Of a stretch of DNA of 64,000 nucleotides, positions 47,133-56,880 are shown piece by piece. The notes under the pieces were generated by a model. The model worked only from the letters and a program-made list of their open reading frames with translations, was not told the origin of the DNA and did not search any database. The position numbers and the translations under genes were made by a program. Within the stretch, counting starts at the first letter, position 1; every line of letters begins with the position of its first letter. The DNA lies in the NCBI GenBank assembly GCA_902615805.1, contig CACMQH010000001.1, forward strand, positions 1-64,000, given 5' to 3'. The DNA is from Rhodospirillaceae bacterium (GTDB taxonomy: Bacteria; Pseudomonadota; Alphaproteobacteria; TMED109).

Positions 47133-48122
47133 ATGTTAATAGATCCATATAAAAGACCTGTAAATTATCTTAGAGTATCGGTAACAGATAGATGTGATTT
47201 TCGTTGTCAATATTGCATGGCAGAAAATATGAAGTTTCTTCCAAAGAAAGACCTTTTAACTTTAGATGAGCTAGAAAGAATCTGTATTTCATTTATTGAT
47301 TTAGGCACCAAGAAAATTAGAATAACCGGAGGCGAACCTCTAGTAAGAAAAAATGTTATGTCATTATTTAAAAATTTAGGATCCTATATTAAAAAAAATC
47401 AATTATCAGAACTCACATTAACAACTAATGGGTCTCAATTAGAAAAATATGCAGAACAACTATTCGATTATGGAGTAAGAAGAATTAATGTATCAATTGA
47501 CACTTTAAAACCAAAACTTTTTAAGTTTTTAACAAGACGTGGTGATCTGGATCAAGTTTTAAAAGGCATTGATAAAGCATTAGAAGTTGGTCTAAAAATA
47601 AAAATAAATACGGTAGCACTTAAAGAGACTAATGAATTTGAATTAAATGATATTTTAAAATGGGCTCACTCTAAAAAATGTGACATTACATATATAGAAA
47701 CTATGCCTTTAGGGGAAATTGATGTAGATAGAACTGACCAATTTTTACCATTATCTAAAGTAAAAGAAACACTTTCTAAGGAATATACTTTGAAATCAAG
47801 TAAGTATTATACAGGAGGTCCCTCTAGATACTTTAGTGTCCAAGAGACTGGACACAAAGTAGGCTTTATAACCCCATTAACACATAACTTCTGTGAATTA
47901 TGTAATAGGGTGCGTTTAACCTGTACAGGAAAACTTTATATGTGTTTAGGTCAAGAAGATTCAGCTGATTTTACAAACGCTGCAAGATCAGAGAACTGGA
48001 GAGTTGAACTTAAAAATGCTATAACAGAAGCTATTTCTAGAAAACCTAAAGGACACGATTTCGTTATAAGAAGAAAGCATTCTCCATCGGTTAATAGACA
48101 TATGAGCGTCACTGGCGGCTAA
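47133..48122 (+). CDS. moaA: GTP 3',8-cyclase MoaA
   Basis: Radical SAM enzyme starting molybdenum-cofactor synthesis. The 329-residue protein has the SAM-cluster motif CDFRCQYCM (CxxxCxxC) near residue 20, ITGGEPLVRKN near 65, TTNGSQL, and the second iron-sulfur site CELCNRVRLTCTGKLYMCLG near 265. It ends in the catalytically needed Gly-Gly (SVTGG). No other moco genes are in the window. It appears to be translated from a leaderless transcript and is followed after five bases by nadK. Confidence 0.96.
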   Translation: MLIDPYKRPVNYLRVSVTDRCDFRCQYCMAENMKFLPKKDLLTLDELERICISFIDLGTKKIRITGGEPLVRKNVMSLFKNLGSYIKKNQLSELTLTTNGSQLEKYAEQLFDYGVRRINVSIDTLKPKLFKFLTRRGDLDQVLKGIDKALEVGLKIKINTVALKETNEFELNDILKWAHSKKCDITYIETMPLGEIDVDRTDQFLPLSKVKETLSKEYTLKSSKYYTGGPSRYFSVQETGHKVGFITPLTHNFCELCNRVRLTCTGKLYMCLGQEDSADFTNAARSENWRVELKNAITEAISRKPKGHDFVIRRKHSPSVNRHMSVTGG

Positions 48123-48127
48123 AAAAG

Positions 48128-48895
48128 ATGAAAAAAATTAAACCTTTTTTCTTAGCTGCTAAATCAAAAAAGGCTCAACACACATTAAAAGTTTTATCAC
48201 AAAAATATAATAACTATGACCTTAAAGTAGCTAACATTGTTGTTGTATTGGGCGGTGATGGCACCATATTGTCATTAATTAATGATGAAGTTTATTTAAA
48301 AAAAAAGATATTTGGTATGAATAGAGGAACTATAGGTTTTTTAATGAATAATTATCAACCTGATAACCTGCTTCACAGAATTAGTATTTCAAAAGAAACA
48401 AGATTAAACCCTGTACAAATGAAAGTAACTGATATCAATAATAAAACTTATAATGCTTTGTCTTTAAATGAAGTATCTTTGCTAAGACAAAATAGGTTTG
48501 CAGCAAATGTTAGGGTAAAAATAGATAATAAAATGAAAATAAATAATCTAGTTTGTGATGGTATATTGGTTTCTACTCCTGCTGGAAGTACTGCTTATAA
48601 TTTATCAGCTCATGGTCCAATATTACCTCTTAGTTCTACCTTATTAGCTTTAACCCCAATTTGTCCTTTTAGACCAAGAAGATGGAAAGGTGCTTTACTT
48701 CCTGAAAAAAGTAAAATTGCATTAGAAATTATAAACCCAGAAAAAAGACCTGTAAGTGCAACTGCAGGACAAGTAGAAGTTAGAAATGTAAAAAAAGTTG
48801 AAATTTCTTATAATTTCAGGAAAACATTAAAATTATTATTTGATAAAGATCAAAATTTAGAAGAAAAAATACTCAATGAACAATTTATATTATAG
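48128..48895 (+). CDS. nadK: NAD kinase
   Basis: Phosphorylates NAD to NADP. At 255 residues it is a short, alphaproteobacterial-type NAD kinase. It has VVLGGDGTILSLIND (GGDGT motif near residue 40), NRGTIGFLMN, ALNEVSLLRQ, the DGILVSTPAGSTAYNLSAHGPILPL segment near 140 (quoted as STPAGSTAYNLSAHGPI) and PVSATAGQVE-like RPVSATAGQVEV. Together with moaA and the following SDR it forms a plus-strand trio. Confidence 0.95.
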   Translation: MKKIKPFFLAAKSKKAQHTLKVLSQKYNNYDLKVANIVVVLGGDGTILSLINDEVYLKKKIFGMNRGTIGFLMNNYQPDNLLHRISISKETRLNPVQMKVTDINNKTYNALSLNEVSLLRQNRFAANVRVKIDNKMKINNLVCDGILVSTPAGSTAYNLSAHGPILPLSSTLLALTPICPFRPRRWKGALLPEKSKIALEIINPEKRPVSATAGQVEVRNVKKVEISYNFRKTLKLLFDKDQNLEEKILNEQFIL

Positions 48896-48902
48896 GTGAT
48901 AT

Positions 48903-49667
48903 ATGATTAAAAAAATTAATGCCATCGTAACTGGAGGATCTTCAGGTTTAGGTGAAGCTACTGCAAGAAAAATATTAGAAAGAGGAGGTAATGTATCAAT
49001 ATTAGATACACAAGAGGATAAAGCAAAGGTTTTATCTGAAGAGTTTGGAGAAGCTTGTACATTTTTTTATACTGATGTTACCAATGAGAAAAGTATAAAT
49101 GAAGCTTTAACGTCTGCTATTTCGAAATATCAATTTATAAATCTGCTAGTGAATTGTGCTGGTATTGGAATAGCTAGTAAAGTGATAGGAAAAGAAAAAT
49201 TACATGATAGCAGTATTTTTCAAAAAATAATAAATGTAAATTTAGTAGGAACTTTCAATGTTTTAAAACTAGTTGCCGAAAAAATGATAGAAAATCAACC
49301 AGACGATGATAACTTTAGAGGAGTTATCATAAATACTGCCTCTATAGCTGCCTTTGACGGTCAAATAGGGCAAGCAGCATATAGTGCTTCAAAGGGAGGA
49401 ATAGTTAGTTTGACTTTACCTTTAGCAAGAGAGTTTGCAAGGTATGGGGTCAGAGTATGCACTATTGCTCCAGGTTTATTTGAAACTCCTATGATGTCTG
49501 GACTTCCAGAAAAAGCTTATCAAGCGCTAGTTGATTCTACTTTGTTTCCAAAAAGACTAGGGCATCCGAAAGAATTTGCAAAATTAGTACTATCTATATT
49601 TGAAAATAATATGCTGAATGGAGAAGTTATAAGGCTAGATGGGTCATTAAGGATGTCTCCGAAATAA
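48903..49667 (+). CDS. 3-hydroxyacyl-CoA dehydrogenase-type SDR (HSD10-like)
   Basis: Classical SDR of 254 residues: cofactor motif VTGGSSGLGEATARKI, DTQEDKA and TDVTNEKS for NAD selection, LLVNCAGIGIA, INTASIAAFDGQIGQAAYSASKGGI with catalytic Ser/Tyr/Lys (quoted as GQAAYSASKGGI), and IAPGLFETPMM. The pattern matches the HSD17B10 group acting on short branched 3-hydroxyacyl-CoAs. AGGTGA precedes the ATG. It converges on the APH-like kinase/acyl-CoA dehydrogenase pair, with which it may share a pathway (inference). Confidence 0.9.
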   Translation: MIKKINAIVTGGSSGLGEATARKILERGGNVSILDTQEDKAKVLSEEFGEACTFFYTDVTNEKSINEALTSAISKYQFINLLVNCAGIGIASKVIGKEKLHDSSIFQKIINVNLVGTFNVLKLVAEKMIENQPDDDNFRGVIINTASIAAFDGQIGQAAYSASKGGIVSLTLPLAREFARYGVRVCTIAPGLFETPMMSGLPEKAYQALVDSTLFPKRLGHPKEFAKLVLSIFENNMLNGEVIRLDGSLRMSPK

Positions 49668-49680
49668 CTATAAATTAAAA

Positions 49681-50721
49681 CTAAATATTTTTAATAATAT
49701 CATAAGTTGCTTTAGCCAAAGGGACTACATCATTACCAATATCCTTAGCGTTTGGAGAACTCTCATTTCCATTTACATACCTAGCATATACACCCTCTAA
49801 AATTGAAATAGATCTGAACAAAGACAAGACAACATAAAAAGTAGGATCAAAAACTTTAATATTTCTTACCTTACAATATTCATCAACTAATTCCTTAACT
49901 GAGGGAATATTTAAATCATCAAGATCAGCTCCCTTTAGACCATGTCTTTCACCATAAGGAATAAAGTGTGCATATAAAAAATAGCCAAGATCTGCAAAAG
50001 GGTTGCCTAGGGTAGATAACTCCCAATCTAATACTACTTTAACTAAAAAATTATTTTCCTCACAAATAGTATTTCCTATTCTATAATCTCCATGAACTAT
50101 AGTAGTTTCATCACCCTCAGGAATGTTGTTGTTTAACCAATCAATAATTTTTTGCATTTCGGGAAGCTCTCTTTGTTTTGACAAGTGCCATTGCTTTTCC
50201 CATCTTATAATTTGTCTAGTAGCATAATTTCCTATTTTTCCAAAATCACTCAAGTTTATAGAGGAGAAATTAACATTATGGAGATTTCCTAACATACGTG
50301 TTAATTCTAAATAGTATTTTTTTCTTCCAGTCTTATCTTTAATATCTAATATACTTTCAAAAACTCTTCCTTCTATAATATTCATTAAGTAAAAGGGTGT
50401 ACCTATTATTTTCTCATCTTCGCATAGCTTTATCATCTTAGGGCAAGGTACATTTGACTTCTCTAATGCTTTTTGAACTTTATACTCTCTTTCAATAGCA
50501 TGTGCCGAGGGCAATAGTTTTCCTGGTGGTTTTTTTCTTAAAATTAACTTTTCTTTATTTTCAAAAAAAAGCACAAAAGTTGGATTTGACTGACCTCCAA
50601 CAAACTGTTTTACATCAATAATATTTTCATAGTTTTCAAGATGATTATCAACCCACTTATTAAGGCTACTTAAATTAAATTTATGATTTTTCCTAACTTC
50701 AACTAAATTATTAGGTAGCAT
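49681..50721 (-). CDS. APH-like phosphotransferase family protein (ACAD10/11 kinase-domain or LvaA-like)
   Basis: 346-residue kinase-fold protein. Visible: KQFVGGQSNPTFVL nucleotide loop, the lysine region LILRKKPPGKLLPSAHAIEREY, the catalytic loop IVHGDYRIGNTI (HGDxxxxN) near residue 210 and the metal-binding DWELSTLGNPFADLGYFL. This is the family found N-terminal to the dehydrogenase in eukaryotic ACAD10/ACAD11 and as LvaA in Pseudomonas levulinate catabolism, which phosphorylate 4-hydroxyacyl-CoAs. The acyl-CoA dehydrogenase gene is four bases upstream, so the two are one operon. An aminoglycoside-resistance role is unlikely. Confidence 0.88.
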   Translation of the reverse strand: MLPNNLVEVRKNHKFNLSSLNKWVDNHLENYENIIDVKQFVGGQSNPTFVLFFENKEKLILRKKPPGKLLPSAHAIEREYKVQKALEKSNVPCPKMIKLCEDEKIIGTPFYLMNIIEGRVFESILDIKDKTGRKKYYLELTRMLGNLHNVNFSSINLSDFGKIGNYATRQIIRWEKQWHLSKQRELPEMQKIIDWLNNNIPEGDETTIVHGDYRIGNTICEENNFLVKVVLDWELSTLGNPFADLGYFLYAHFIPYGERHGLKGADLDDLNIPSVKELVDEYCKVRNIKVFDPTFYVVLSLFRSISILEGVYARYVNGNESSPNAKDIGNDVVPLAKATYDIIKNI

Positions 50722-50725
50722 ATAT

Positions 50726-51931
50726 TTAATTATATTTTCTTAATTCAAGTTTTGCAATCTGATTTCTGTGTACTTCATCAGGTCCATCTGCCAATCTTAA
50801 TAATCTTGCTTGTGCATATGCTTGTGATAAACCAAAGTCATCACTAACACCTCCACCTCCATGAGCTTGTATTGCCCAATCTACAACTTTACAAGCAATG
50901 TTTGGAGCTGCTACTTTAATCATCGCAATCTCCATTCTAGCTTCTTTATTACCAACAGTATCCATCTTATAAGCTGCATTGAAAGTTTGTAATCTAATTT
51001 GATCTATTGCTATTCTAGCTTCAGCAATTCTTTCCTGGGTAACTGTTTGAGCCGAAACTGGCTTTCCAAATGCAACTCTGGCTTTAGTCCTTTTACACAT
51101 TTTTTCTAATGCAACTTCAGTTAGTCCTATCAACCTCATACAATGATGTATTCGTCCAGGGCCTAATCTTCCTTGTGCAATTTCAAACCCCCTACCTTCA
51201 CCTAATAGCAAGTTTTCTTTAGGAACTTTAACATCAGTAAAAGATACTTCTGCATGTCCATGTGGAGCATCTGTAAAACCGAAAACTGGCAAATATCTTT
51301 CTACTTTTATACCAGGAGTATCCATTGGTACTACTATCTGAGATTGTTGTTTATGTTTATCTGGATTATTAGGGTCTGTTTTACCCATAAAAATCAATAC
51401 TTTACACCTTGGGTCCATAGCACCTGAAGTCCACCACTTTTTTCCATTAATAATATACTCATTATCCTCTTTCTTGATACTGGCTTCAATATTAGTAGCA
51501 TCCGAGGAAGCAACTTGTGGTTCAGTCATAGCAAAGCCAGATCTAATTTCACCTTTAAGAAGTGGCGTTAACCACTTTTCTTTCAATTCTTCGCTCGCGT
51601 ATCTTTCGAAAACCTCCATATTCCCTGTATCAGGAGCATTACAATTAAATACTTCTGGCGCATATGGTGATCTCCCCATTATTTCACAAAGAGGTGCATA
51701 ATCTAGATTACTTAAACCAGCTCCTTTATCACTCTCTGGCAAGAATAAGTTCCACAGCCCTTCTCCTTTTGCCTTTTCTTTTAGTTCTTCTATGATGCTT
51801 GATGGCTCCCATATATTTCCGGAATTAATTTCCTCAGTAATATTACTTTCATTTGGATAAACATTCTTATCCATAAATACTTTTAATTTTTCTTGTAATT
51901 CTAAAGATTTTTTTGAAAACTCAAACATCAT
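50726..51931 (-). CDS. Acyl-CoA dehydrogenase (ACAD11/LvaC-like)
   Basis: 401-residue ACAD-fold flavoprotein. Segments: [40 protein letters not shown] (flavin contact), [32 protein letters not shown] and the ending [20 protein letters not shown] and [18 protein letters not shown]. The RIHHCMR and DGPDEVH patterns are those of the ACAD10/11 subgroup. With the adjacent kinase it should process phosphorylated 4-hydroxyacyl-CoAs to enoyl-CoAs (known chemistry of the family; assignment here inferred). The start is either of two successive ATGs. Confidence 0.92.
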   Translation of the reverse strand: MMFEFSKKSLELQEKLKVFMDKNVYPNESNITEEINSGNIWEPSSIIEELKEKAKGEGLWNLFLPESDKGAGLSNLDYAPLCEIMGRSPYAPEVFNCNAPDTGNMEVFERYASEELKEKWLTPLLKGEIRSGFAMTEPQVASSDATNIEASIKKEDNEYIINGKKWWTSGAMDPRCKVLIFMGKTDPNNPDKHKQQSQIVVPMDTPGIKVERYLPVFGFTDAPHGHAEVSFTDVKVPKENLLLGEGRGFEIAQGRLGPGRIHHCMRLIGLTEVALEKMCKRTKARVAFGKPVSAQTVTQERIAEARIAIDQIRLQTFNAAYKMDTVGNKEARMEIAMIKVAAPNIACKVVDWAIQAHGGGGVSDDFGLSQAYAQARLLRLADGPDEVHRNQIAKLELRKYN

Positions 51932-51941
51932 ATCCCCTAAG

Positions 51942-53588
51942 TTATAATTTTTTTAATAAATAAATTTCTATCCACTGCCCTTTAGCAGCATTAAAACCTA
52001 TTAAACTTGAAATTTTTTTATGTTCCAAGTTAACTCCCTTTATTTTCTTATTAAACTCTATATAGTAGTCTTTTTCAATTATTAAATAATCAAAAAGGCT
52101 AAAGTTTTCCGAAAATTTTTCAATACTTTTAAAAACTTTAATATTTGTACCAACTTCAAAAACTAGGCTAGGTTCATTATAACCTATACTTGCTACAGTA
52201 CTTTTATTTTCTATATATTCATTATTTTTTAAAGAAGTGGCTATATGACTGCTAGTCCATAACATTGTAAAGCTTGGTATAATTAGTAAATATAGAATTG
52301 CTGAAAATATATTAGAATAAAAAACTAAATAATAAAAAGTATTTTTAAGCTGTTTTTTAAATATGAAAATAAAAACTACATTATTGAATAAAAATAATAT
52401 TAAATAGTATAAAATATTTATTTGTCCGTAAATTTGATTTGCTTTTAAAATCATTAAAAGCAATCCGTTACTTATTAGAAAATAAATAAAGTATCCGAAA
52501 TACGAATATTTTGTAAAAAATAAATTTTTATAATTATTATGATTAGCGAGCATTAATCCCATTAAAACTGCTATTGCAGGATAAATAGGCAAGATATAGT
52601 GAGGTAGTTTTGTAGGAACTAATTCCATAATTATTAAACAGGGTAAAAGCCAGCATAATAAAAAAATTATATTTTTATTTCCAATAGAAACCTTTAAATA
52701 TTTAACTAGAGGAAAAAAGAATATTGAAAATGGTAAAAAAAAGATAAATAAACCTATCAAATAAAAACCAGGAAAGCCACCATGACTCTCTTGAGTAGAA
52801 ATTATCTTTCCAAGAAAATCATGAAAAAATGACTCTTGCAGAAAGTTTTTTTGTTCTTCTAGAGGCATAAAAAAATACCATGGTACTGATATAAGTATTA
52901 CTAATAAAAGACCTAAAAAAGGCTTTGTGTTTTTTATCCACACTATATTTTTTTCTATTAGGATAATACATATAATACTTATACAAAATAGTAATATCAG
53001 TATTGGTCCTTTAATTAATATTGATAACCCTATGCTTATCCAAAGAAGGAAAAAGTTTAATATATTTTTTTCTTCAACACGTTTAAAATACTTTAAAAGA
53101 GTAATAAAAATTATTGTGCTTAATAACAAAAGGATAGAGTCTGTTTTCGCAATATGAGCTTCCGCTATTACTAAGAGACTGCTTGCTAGAATCAAACAAG
53201 CATTAAAGCTAGCTTCTCTACCTAGAATATTCTTACTTAATAAATATAACAATAAAATACATAATAAAACTGCAATTGAAGATATTACTCTATATTTCCA
53301 AATACTATCATTTAAAACCTCATACTTTAAATTTTTAATTTCTGAAACACTTGCTAATAAATTTATAGAAAAAGCTTGCAACCAATATATTCCTATTGGC
53401 TTTTTACTTCTATATTCTTCTTGAAATTTAATGGATAAATAATTATTATTTTCAACCATTTGTTTAGAAGACTGAACATACCTAGCCTCATCTCTATCTA
53501 GAACGGGCAAAGAGTTTATGCTAGAAAAAAATAAACTTACTGATAATAATAATAAAACTATAAGATCTTTTACGTGTATTACTTTCAT
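51942..53588 (-). CDS. Glycosyltransferase family 39 (ArnT/PMT-like) membrane protein
   Basis: 548 residues, about 11-13 transmembrane helices, with a short C-terminal periplasmic domain. The first periplasmic loop has the family acidic motif [17 protein letters not shown] near residue 30, followed by [15 protein letters not shown] and later [10 protein letters not shown], as in ArnT-type transferases that move sugars from polyprenyl phosphate to lipid A or proteins. Substrate unknown. Its start is 29 bases from the divergent FAD-oxidoreductase gene. Its low-complexity Ile/Leu/Phe content follows from the AT-rich genome. Confidence 0.88.
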   Translation of the reverse strand: MKVIHVKDLIVLLLLSVSLFFSSINSLPVLDRDEARYVQSSKQMVENNNYLSIKFQEEYRSKKPIGIYWLQAFSINLLASVSEIKNLKYEVLNDSIWKYRVISSIAVLLCILLLYLLSKNILGREASFNACLILASSLLVIAEAHIAKTDSILLLLSTIIFITLLKYFKRVEEKNILNFFLLWISIGLSILIKGPILILLFCISIICIILIEKNIVWIKNTKPFLGLLLVILISVPWYFFMPLEEQKNFLQESFFHDFLGKIISTQESHGGFPGFYLIGLFIFFLPFSIFFFPLVKYLKVSIGNKNIIFLLCWLLPCLIIMELVPTKLPHYILPIYPAIAVLMGLMLANHNNYKNLFFTKYSYFGYFIYFLISNGLLLMILKANQIYGQINILYYLILFLFNNVVFIFIFKKQLKNTFYYLVFYSNIFSAILYLLIIPSFTMLWTSSHIATSLKNNEYIENKSTVASIGYNEPSLVFEVGTNIKVFKSIEKFSENFSLFDYLIIEKDYYIEFNKKIKGVNLEHKKISSLIGFNAAKGQWIEIYLLKKL

Positions 53589-53617
53589 ATAATTTTATAT
53601 TAAGTATTATTATAATT

Positions 53618-54925
53618 ATGACAAAGAATAAATTTTATAAAGAAAAAGATAAAAATATGCATTTAGCTGTAATAGGTGCAGGAGTCTCAGGATTAACTAT
53701 AGCTATGCATTTATCTAAAAAACATAAAGTAACACTTTATGAAGCCAATAATTACTTGGGTGGTCATGCTTTAACATTGAATGAAAAAATACTCGTAAAT
53801 AATAAATTAACTGATATTAAATTTGATGTAGGATTCTTGGTTTATAATAATAAAAATTATCCATTATTCAGTGAGCTACTTAATTTACTTAAAGTAAAAA
53901 GTATTGATAGTAGTATGTCATTTAGTGTTGCAAATAAAGTAAGTAATTTTGAATATGGAAGCACAGGAGTTTTGTCTTTAACAAATAACCTAAAAAACAT
54001 TGTTAAAATAAGATTTTGGATATTACTTAAAGAGATAAGTAGATTTTACAAAATAACAAACAATATTTTAAGTTCAAAAAATATAGATTTTGATAAAACA
54101 GTTAATATTTTTTTGCAGGAGCACAAATTTAAAGATGTATTTATAATTGAACATTTTTTGCCTATGTGTGGTGCAATCTGGTCTGTCCCGTTTAAGAAAG
54201 TTTTAAAGATGCCTATTAAAACAATTTTAATGTTTTTTAAAAATCATGGTCTATTAAGTTTTTTTGGAAAACCTCAATGGAAGACAATACTAAATGGAAG
54301 TAAAAATTATGTCAATGCTATTAAAAAAACAATAAATGGTAATATTTATCTTAACGAAAAAGTAGTAAAAGTAGTAAGAAAAAAAAATAATATAATAATT
54401 AAATCACAGAATATGACAAAAGAGTTTGATAAGGTTATTTTTGCTACCCATGCTGATGATACAATGAAACTAATAGAAAGTCCTTCTGCTTTGGAAAAAG
54501 CAATATTAACTAAATGTAAATATGAGACAAATCAAATTATAGTTCATCAGGATTATAAGCTGATGCCAACAAATAAAAAAGTATGGTCATCATGGAATGT
54601 AATAAATCATAAACAGAATAATAATCATAACATATGCGTTACTTATTGGATTAATAAACTTCAAAGAATAAAGTCTGATAAACCTATTTTAGTTACTCTA
54701 AACCCACAGCTCAATAGACTCCCATCTAAACAAGAAATTATAAAAAAGTTATCATTTAGACACCCAGTCCTAGATAAAAATTATCTAAAAGCACAAAATG
54801 AAATAAATTCTATTCAAGGTAAAAATAATACCTACTTTACTGGAGCTTGGTTAGGCTATGGCTTTCATGAAGATGGTGTCAAATCTTCATCAGTAATAGC
54901 AAAAAAGCTCAACCTGATAAAATAA
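53618..54925 (+). CDS. FAD-dependent amine-oxidase-like oxidoreductase of the CFA/DUF1365 cluster
   Basis: 435-residue flavoprotein with the dinucleotide motif LAVIGAGVSGLTIAMHLS and YEANNYLGGHALT, KFDVGFLVYNNKNYP near residue 70, and a C-terminal AWLGYGFHEDGVKSS flavin segment. This is the COG2907-type family that travels with DUF1365 and cyclopropane-synthase-like genes and is controlled by RpoE-ChrR in photosynthetic relatives; members have been linked to desaturation in furan fatty-acid synthesis. Start: ATG 53618, or ATG 53657 directly before the Rossmann motif. It leads a four-gene plus-strand operon. Confidence 0.9.
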   Translation: MTKNKFYKEKDKNMHLAVIGAGVSGLTIAMHLSKKHKVTLYEANNYLGGHALTLNEKILVNNKLTDIKFDVGFLVYNNKNYPLFSELLNLLKVKSIDSSMSFSVANKVSNFEYGSTGVLSLTNNLKNIVKIRFWILLKEISRFYKITNNILSSKNIDFDKTVNIFLQEHKFKDVFIIEHFLPMCGAIWSVPFKKVLKMPIKTILMFFKNHGLLSFFGKPQWKTILNGSKNYVNAIKKTINGNIYLNEKVVKVVRKKNNIIIKSQNMTKEFDKVIFATHADDTMKLIESPSALEKAILTKCKYETNQIIVHQDYKLMPTNKKVWSSWNVINHKQNNNHNICVTYWINKLQRIKSDKPILVTLNPQLNRLPSKQEIIKKLSFRHPVLDKNYLKAQNEINSIQGKNNTYFTGAWLGYGFHEDGVKSSSVIAKKLNLIK

Positions 54926-54928
54926 ACT

Positions 54929-55714
54929 ATGCAAAACATATATAATACAAAAAACTGTATTTATTTAGGCAATGTCTTTCATGCTAGGTTAAGACCTAAA
55001 CAACATAAATTAAATTATAATGTATTTTATTTGAATATTAACCTTAGGGAAATAAAAAATAAAAGCTCTATGCGTTTATTATCATTTAATAAGTTTAATC
55101 TATTTTCCTTCTATGATAAAGACCATGGACCTAAGAATTGCAAAAATATTGATATTTGGATAAGAACCCTAATAAAAAAGAATAATATAAAAGCAAAAAT
55201 TAAAAATATATACTTATTAAGTTTTCCTAGGGTTTTAGGCTATGTATTTAACCCATTATCTGTTTACTCATGCTTAGATAAAAATAATAAAATAATTTTA
55301 CAAATTTATGAGGTTCATAATACTTTTAATCAAAGATATTTTTATTTAGTAAAAAATTCTTTTGATAAAAAAAATCATGATAAAGTTTATAAAAAAAAGT
55401 TTCATGTATCACCTTTTATGAGCATGAGTGGAAAATACAGGTTCAAGAGCTATTTAAATAATGAAAAAATTAAATTAATTGTAGAATACTTTTCTAAAAC
55501 AGAGAACTTTATCGCATCATTTAGCGGTGTAGAAAAAAAACTAACTAATTATAATTTATTTGTCTATTTTCTTAAAATTCCTTTCATGACAATCAAAATA
55601 ATCGTAGGAATCCACTTTGAAGCTATTATATTATATTTAAAAGGTGTAAAGTTTTTTAAGTGTCCAAATCCCAACAAGATCAATTTTGTAAAATATATTA
55701 GGAACAAAAAATGA
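54929..55714 (+). CDS. DUF1365 family protein
   Basis: 261-residue protein of the DUF1365 family. Characteristic parts are the opening YLGNVFHARLRPKQHKLNY, RVLGYVFNPLSVYSCLD near residue 100, EVHNTFNQRYFYLV, and KKFHVSPFMSMSGKYRF near 155. Biochemical function is not established; it always accompanies the FAD oxidoreductase and CFA-like methyltransferase and is thought to act in fatty-acid modification. It starts three bases after the oxidoreductase and overlaps the methyltransferase by four bases. Confidence 0.93.
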   Translation: MQNIYNTKNCIYLGNVFHARLRPKQHKLNYNVFYLNINLREIKNKSSMRLLSFNKFNLFSFYDKDHGPKNCKNIDIWIRTLIKKNNIKAKIKNIYLLSFPRVLGYVFNPLSVYSCLDKNNKIILQIYEVHNTFNQRYFYLVKNSFDKKNHDKVYKKKFHVSPFMSMSGKYRFKSYLNNEKIKLIVEYFSKTENFIASFSGVEKKLTNYNLFVYFLKIPFMTIKIIVGIHFEAIILYLKGVKFFKCPNPNKINFVKYIRNKK

Positions 55715-56880
55715 ATTTAATATACAAAATATTTTTTGATAAATTAAATAAAAATAATAGCCTTGGGTCTAAAGGCTCTATTGAAGTTTATCTAAGAGAT
55801 AATTTAAAATTTCTAATAGGTCGTAAAAAAAGTAATATAAAAGTATTTATAAAAAAAAAGAAGGTAATTTTAGGATTAATCTTTTATGGATTGCCCTATT
55901 TAGGTTTAAGTTATTCTAAAGGTTATTGGACTACAAATAATTTAAAGAAACTATTACAGCTTGGCTTGCTTAATAAAAATATATTTAGAGCTAACACTTC
56001 TTTTAACATTTTCTCAAAATTTTATTTTTATTTTATTAACGTATTTGAAAAAAATACTATTTCAAAAAGTAAAAAACAAATATCCTTCCATTACGATCTA
56101 GGAAATAATTTTTATAAGCTTTGGTTAGATAGATCTATGACCTACTCTAGTGCTATTTTTACTAAATCTAATAATTTAATCAATGCTCAAAAAGATAAAT
56201 ATCAATCAATAACTAAAATAGGTAAAATAAATGAAAAACACAACATTCTTGAGATAGGCTGTGGTTGGGGTGGGTTTATTAAATATGTGGAAAAAAATGT
56301 AGGATCAAATGTAACCGGTATTACATTATCGAAAGAGCAGTTTGAATATATTAACAGTCTAAGTTTAAATGGTTCTACAGTTCAACTAAAAGACTATAGA
56401 AATATTAAACAACAGTTTGACAGAATAGTGTCAATAGAAATGTTTGAGGCAGTAGGCAGAAGAAGCTGGGGCATCTATTTTAATAAGTTAAGAGAGTGTA
56501 TTACTGATAAGGGAAAAATAATATTGCAAATAATAACTATATCTGAGGAAAATTATAATTACTATGCAAATAGAAAAGACTTTATTCAAAAATACATTTT
56601 CCCTGGTGGGATGCTACCTACTAAAAGCTTACTTAAAAATTTAGCAAAAAATAATAATTTAACATTTAAAGAGCACCTGAGTTTTGGTAAAGATTATGCT
56701 AAAACCCTTTCTATCTGGAGAAATAACTTTCTATTAAATTGGAGTAAAATTAAAAAGCTTGGTTATGATGAAAATTTTAAGAGATTGTGGGAATATTATC
56801 TAACATATTGTGAAGTAGGTTTTACAAATGGATCAATAGATGTTAGCCAATTTTTACTAGAGAAAAAAAAGAACATATAA
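55711..56880 (+). CDS. Cyclopropane-fatty-acyl-phospholipid synthase family methyltransferase
   Basis: 389-residue SAM-dependent enzyme acting on membrane phospholipid acyl chains. The catalytic part shows SFHYDLGNNFYKLWLDRSMTYSSAIF (quoted as HYDLGNNFYKLWLD and MTYSSAIF), the SAM motif NILEIGCGWGGFIKY near residue 180, TGITLSKEQFEY, SIEMFEAVG near 245 and YIFPGGMLPT. Family products include cyclopropane or methyl-branched chains; in this cluster a furan- or methyl-fatty-acid route is possible. It overlaps its neighbours by four bases upstream and one downstream. Confidence 0.93.
   Translation: MNLIYKIFFDKLNKNNSLGSKGSIEVYLRDNLKFLIGRKKSNIKVFIKKKKVILGLIFYGLPYLGLSYSKGYWTTNNLKKLLQLGLLNKNIFRANTSFNIFSKFYFYFINVFEKNTISKSKKQISFHYDLGNNFYKLWLDRSMTYSSAIFTKSNNLINAQKDKYQSITKIGKINEKHNILEIGCGWGGFIKYVEKNVGSNVTGITLSKEQFEYINSLSLNGSTVQLKDYRNIKQQFDRIVSIEMFEAVGRRSWGIYFNKLRECITDKGKIILQIITISEENYNYYANRKDFIQKYIFPGGMLPTKSLLKNLAKNNNLTFKEHLSFGKDYAKTLSIWRNNFLLNWSKIKKLGYDENFKRLWEYYLTYCEVGFTNGSIDVSQFLLEKKKNI

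Noticed and set aside
49681-50721. Aminoglycoside resistance kinase
   Set aside because: Although the fold is APH-like, the operon with an ACAD11-type dehydrogenase and the sequence pattern point to acyl-CoA metabolism.
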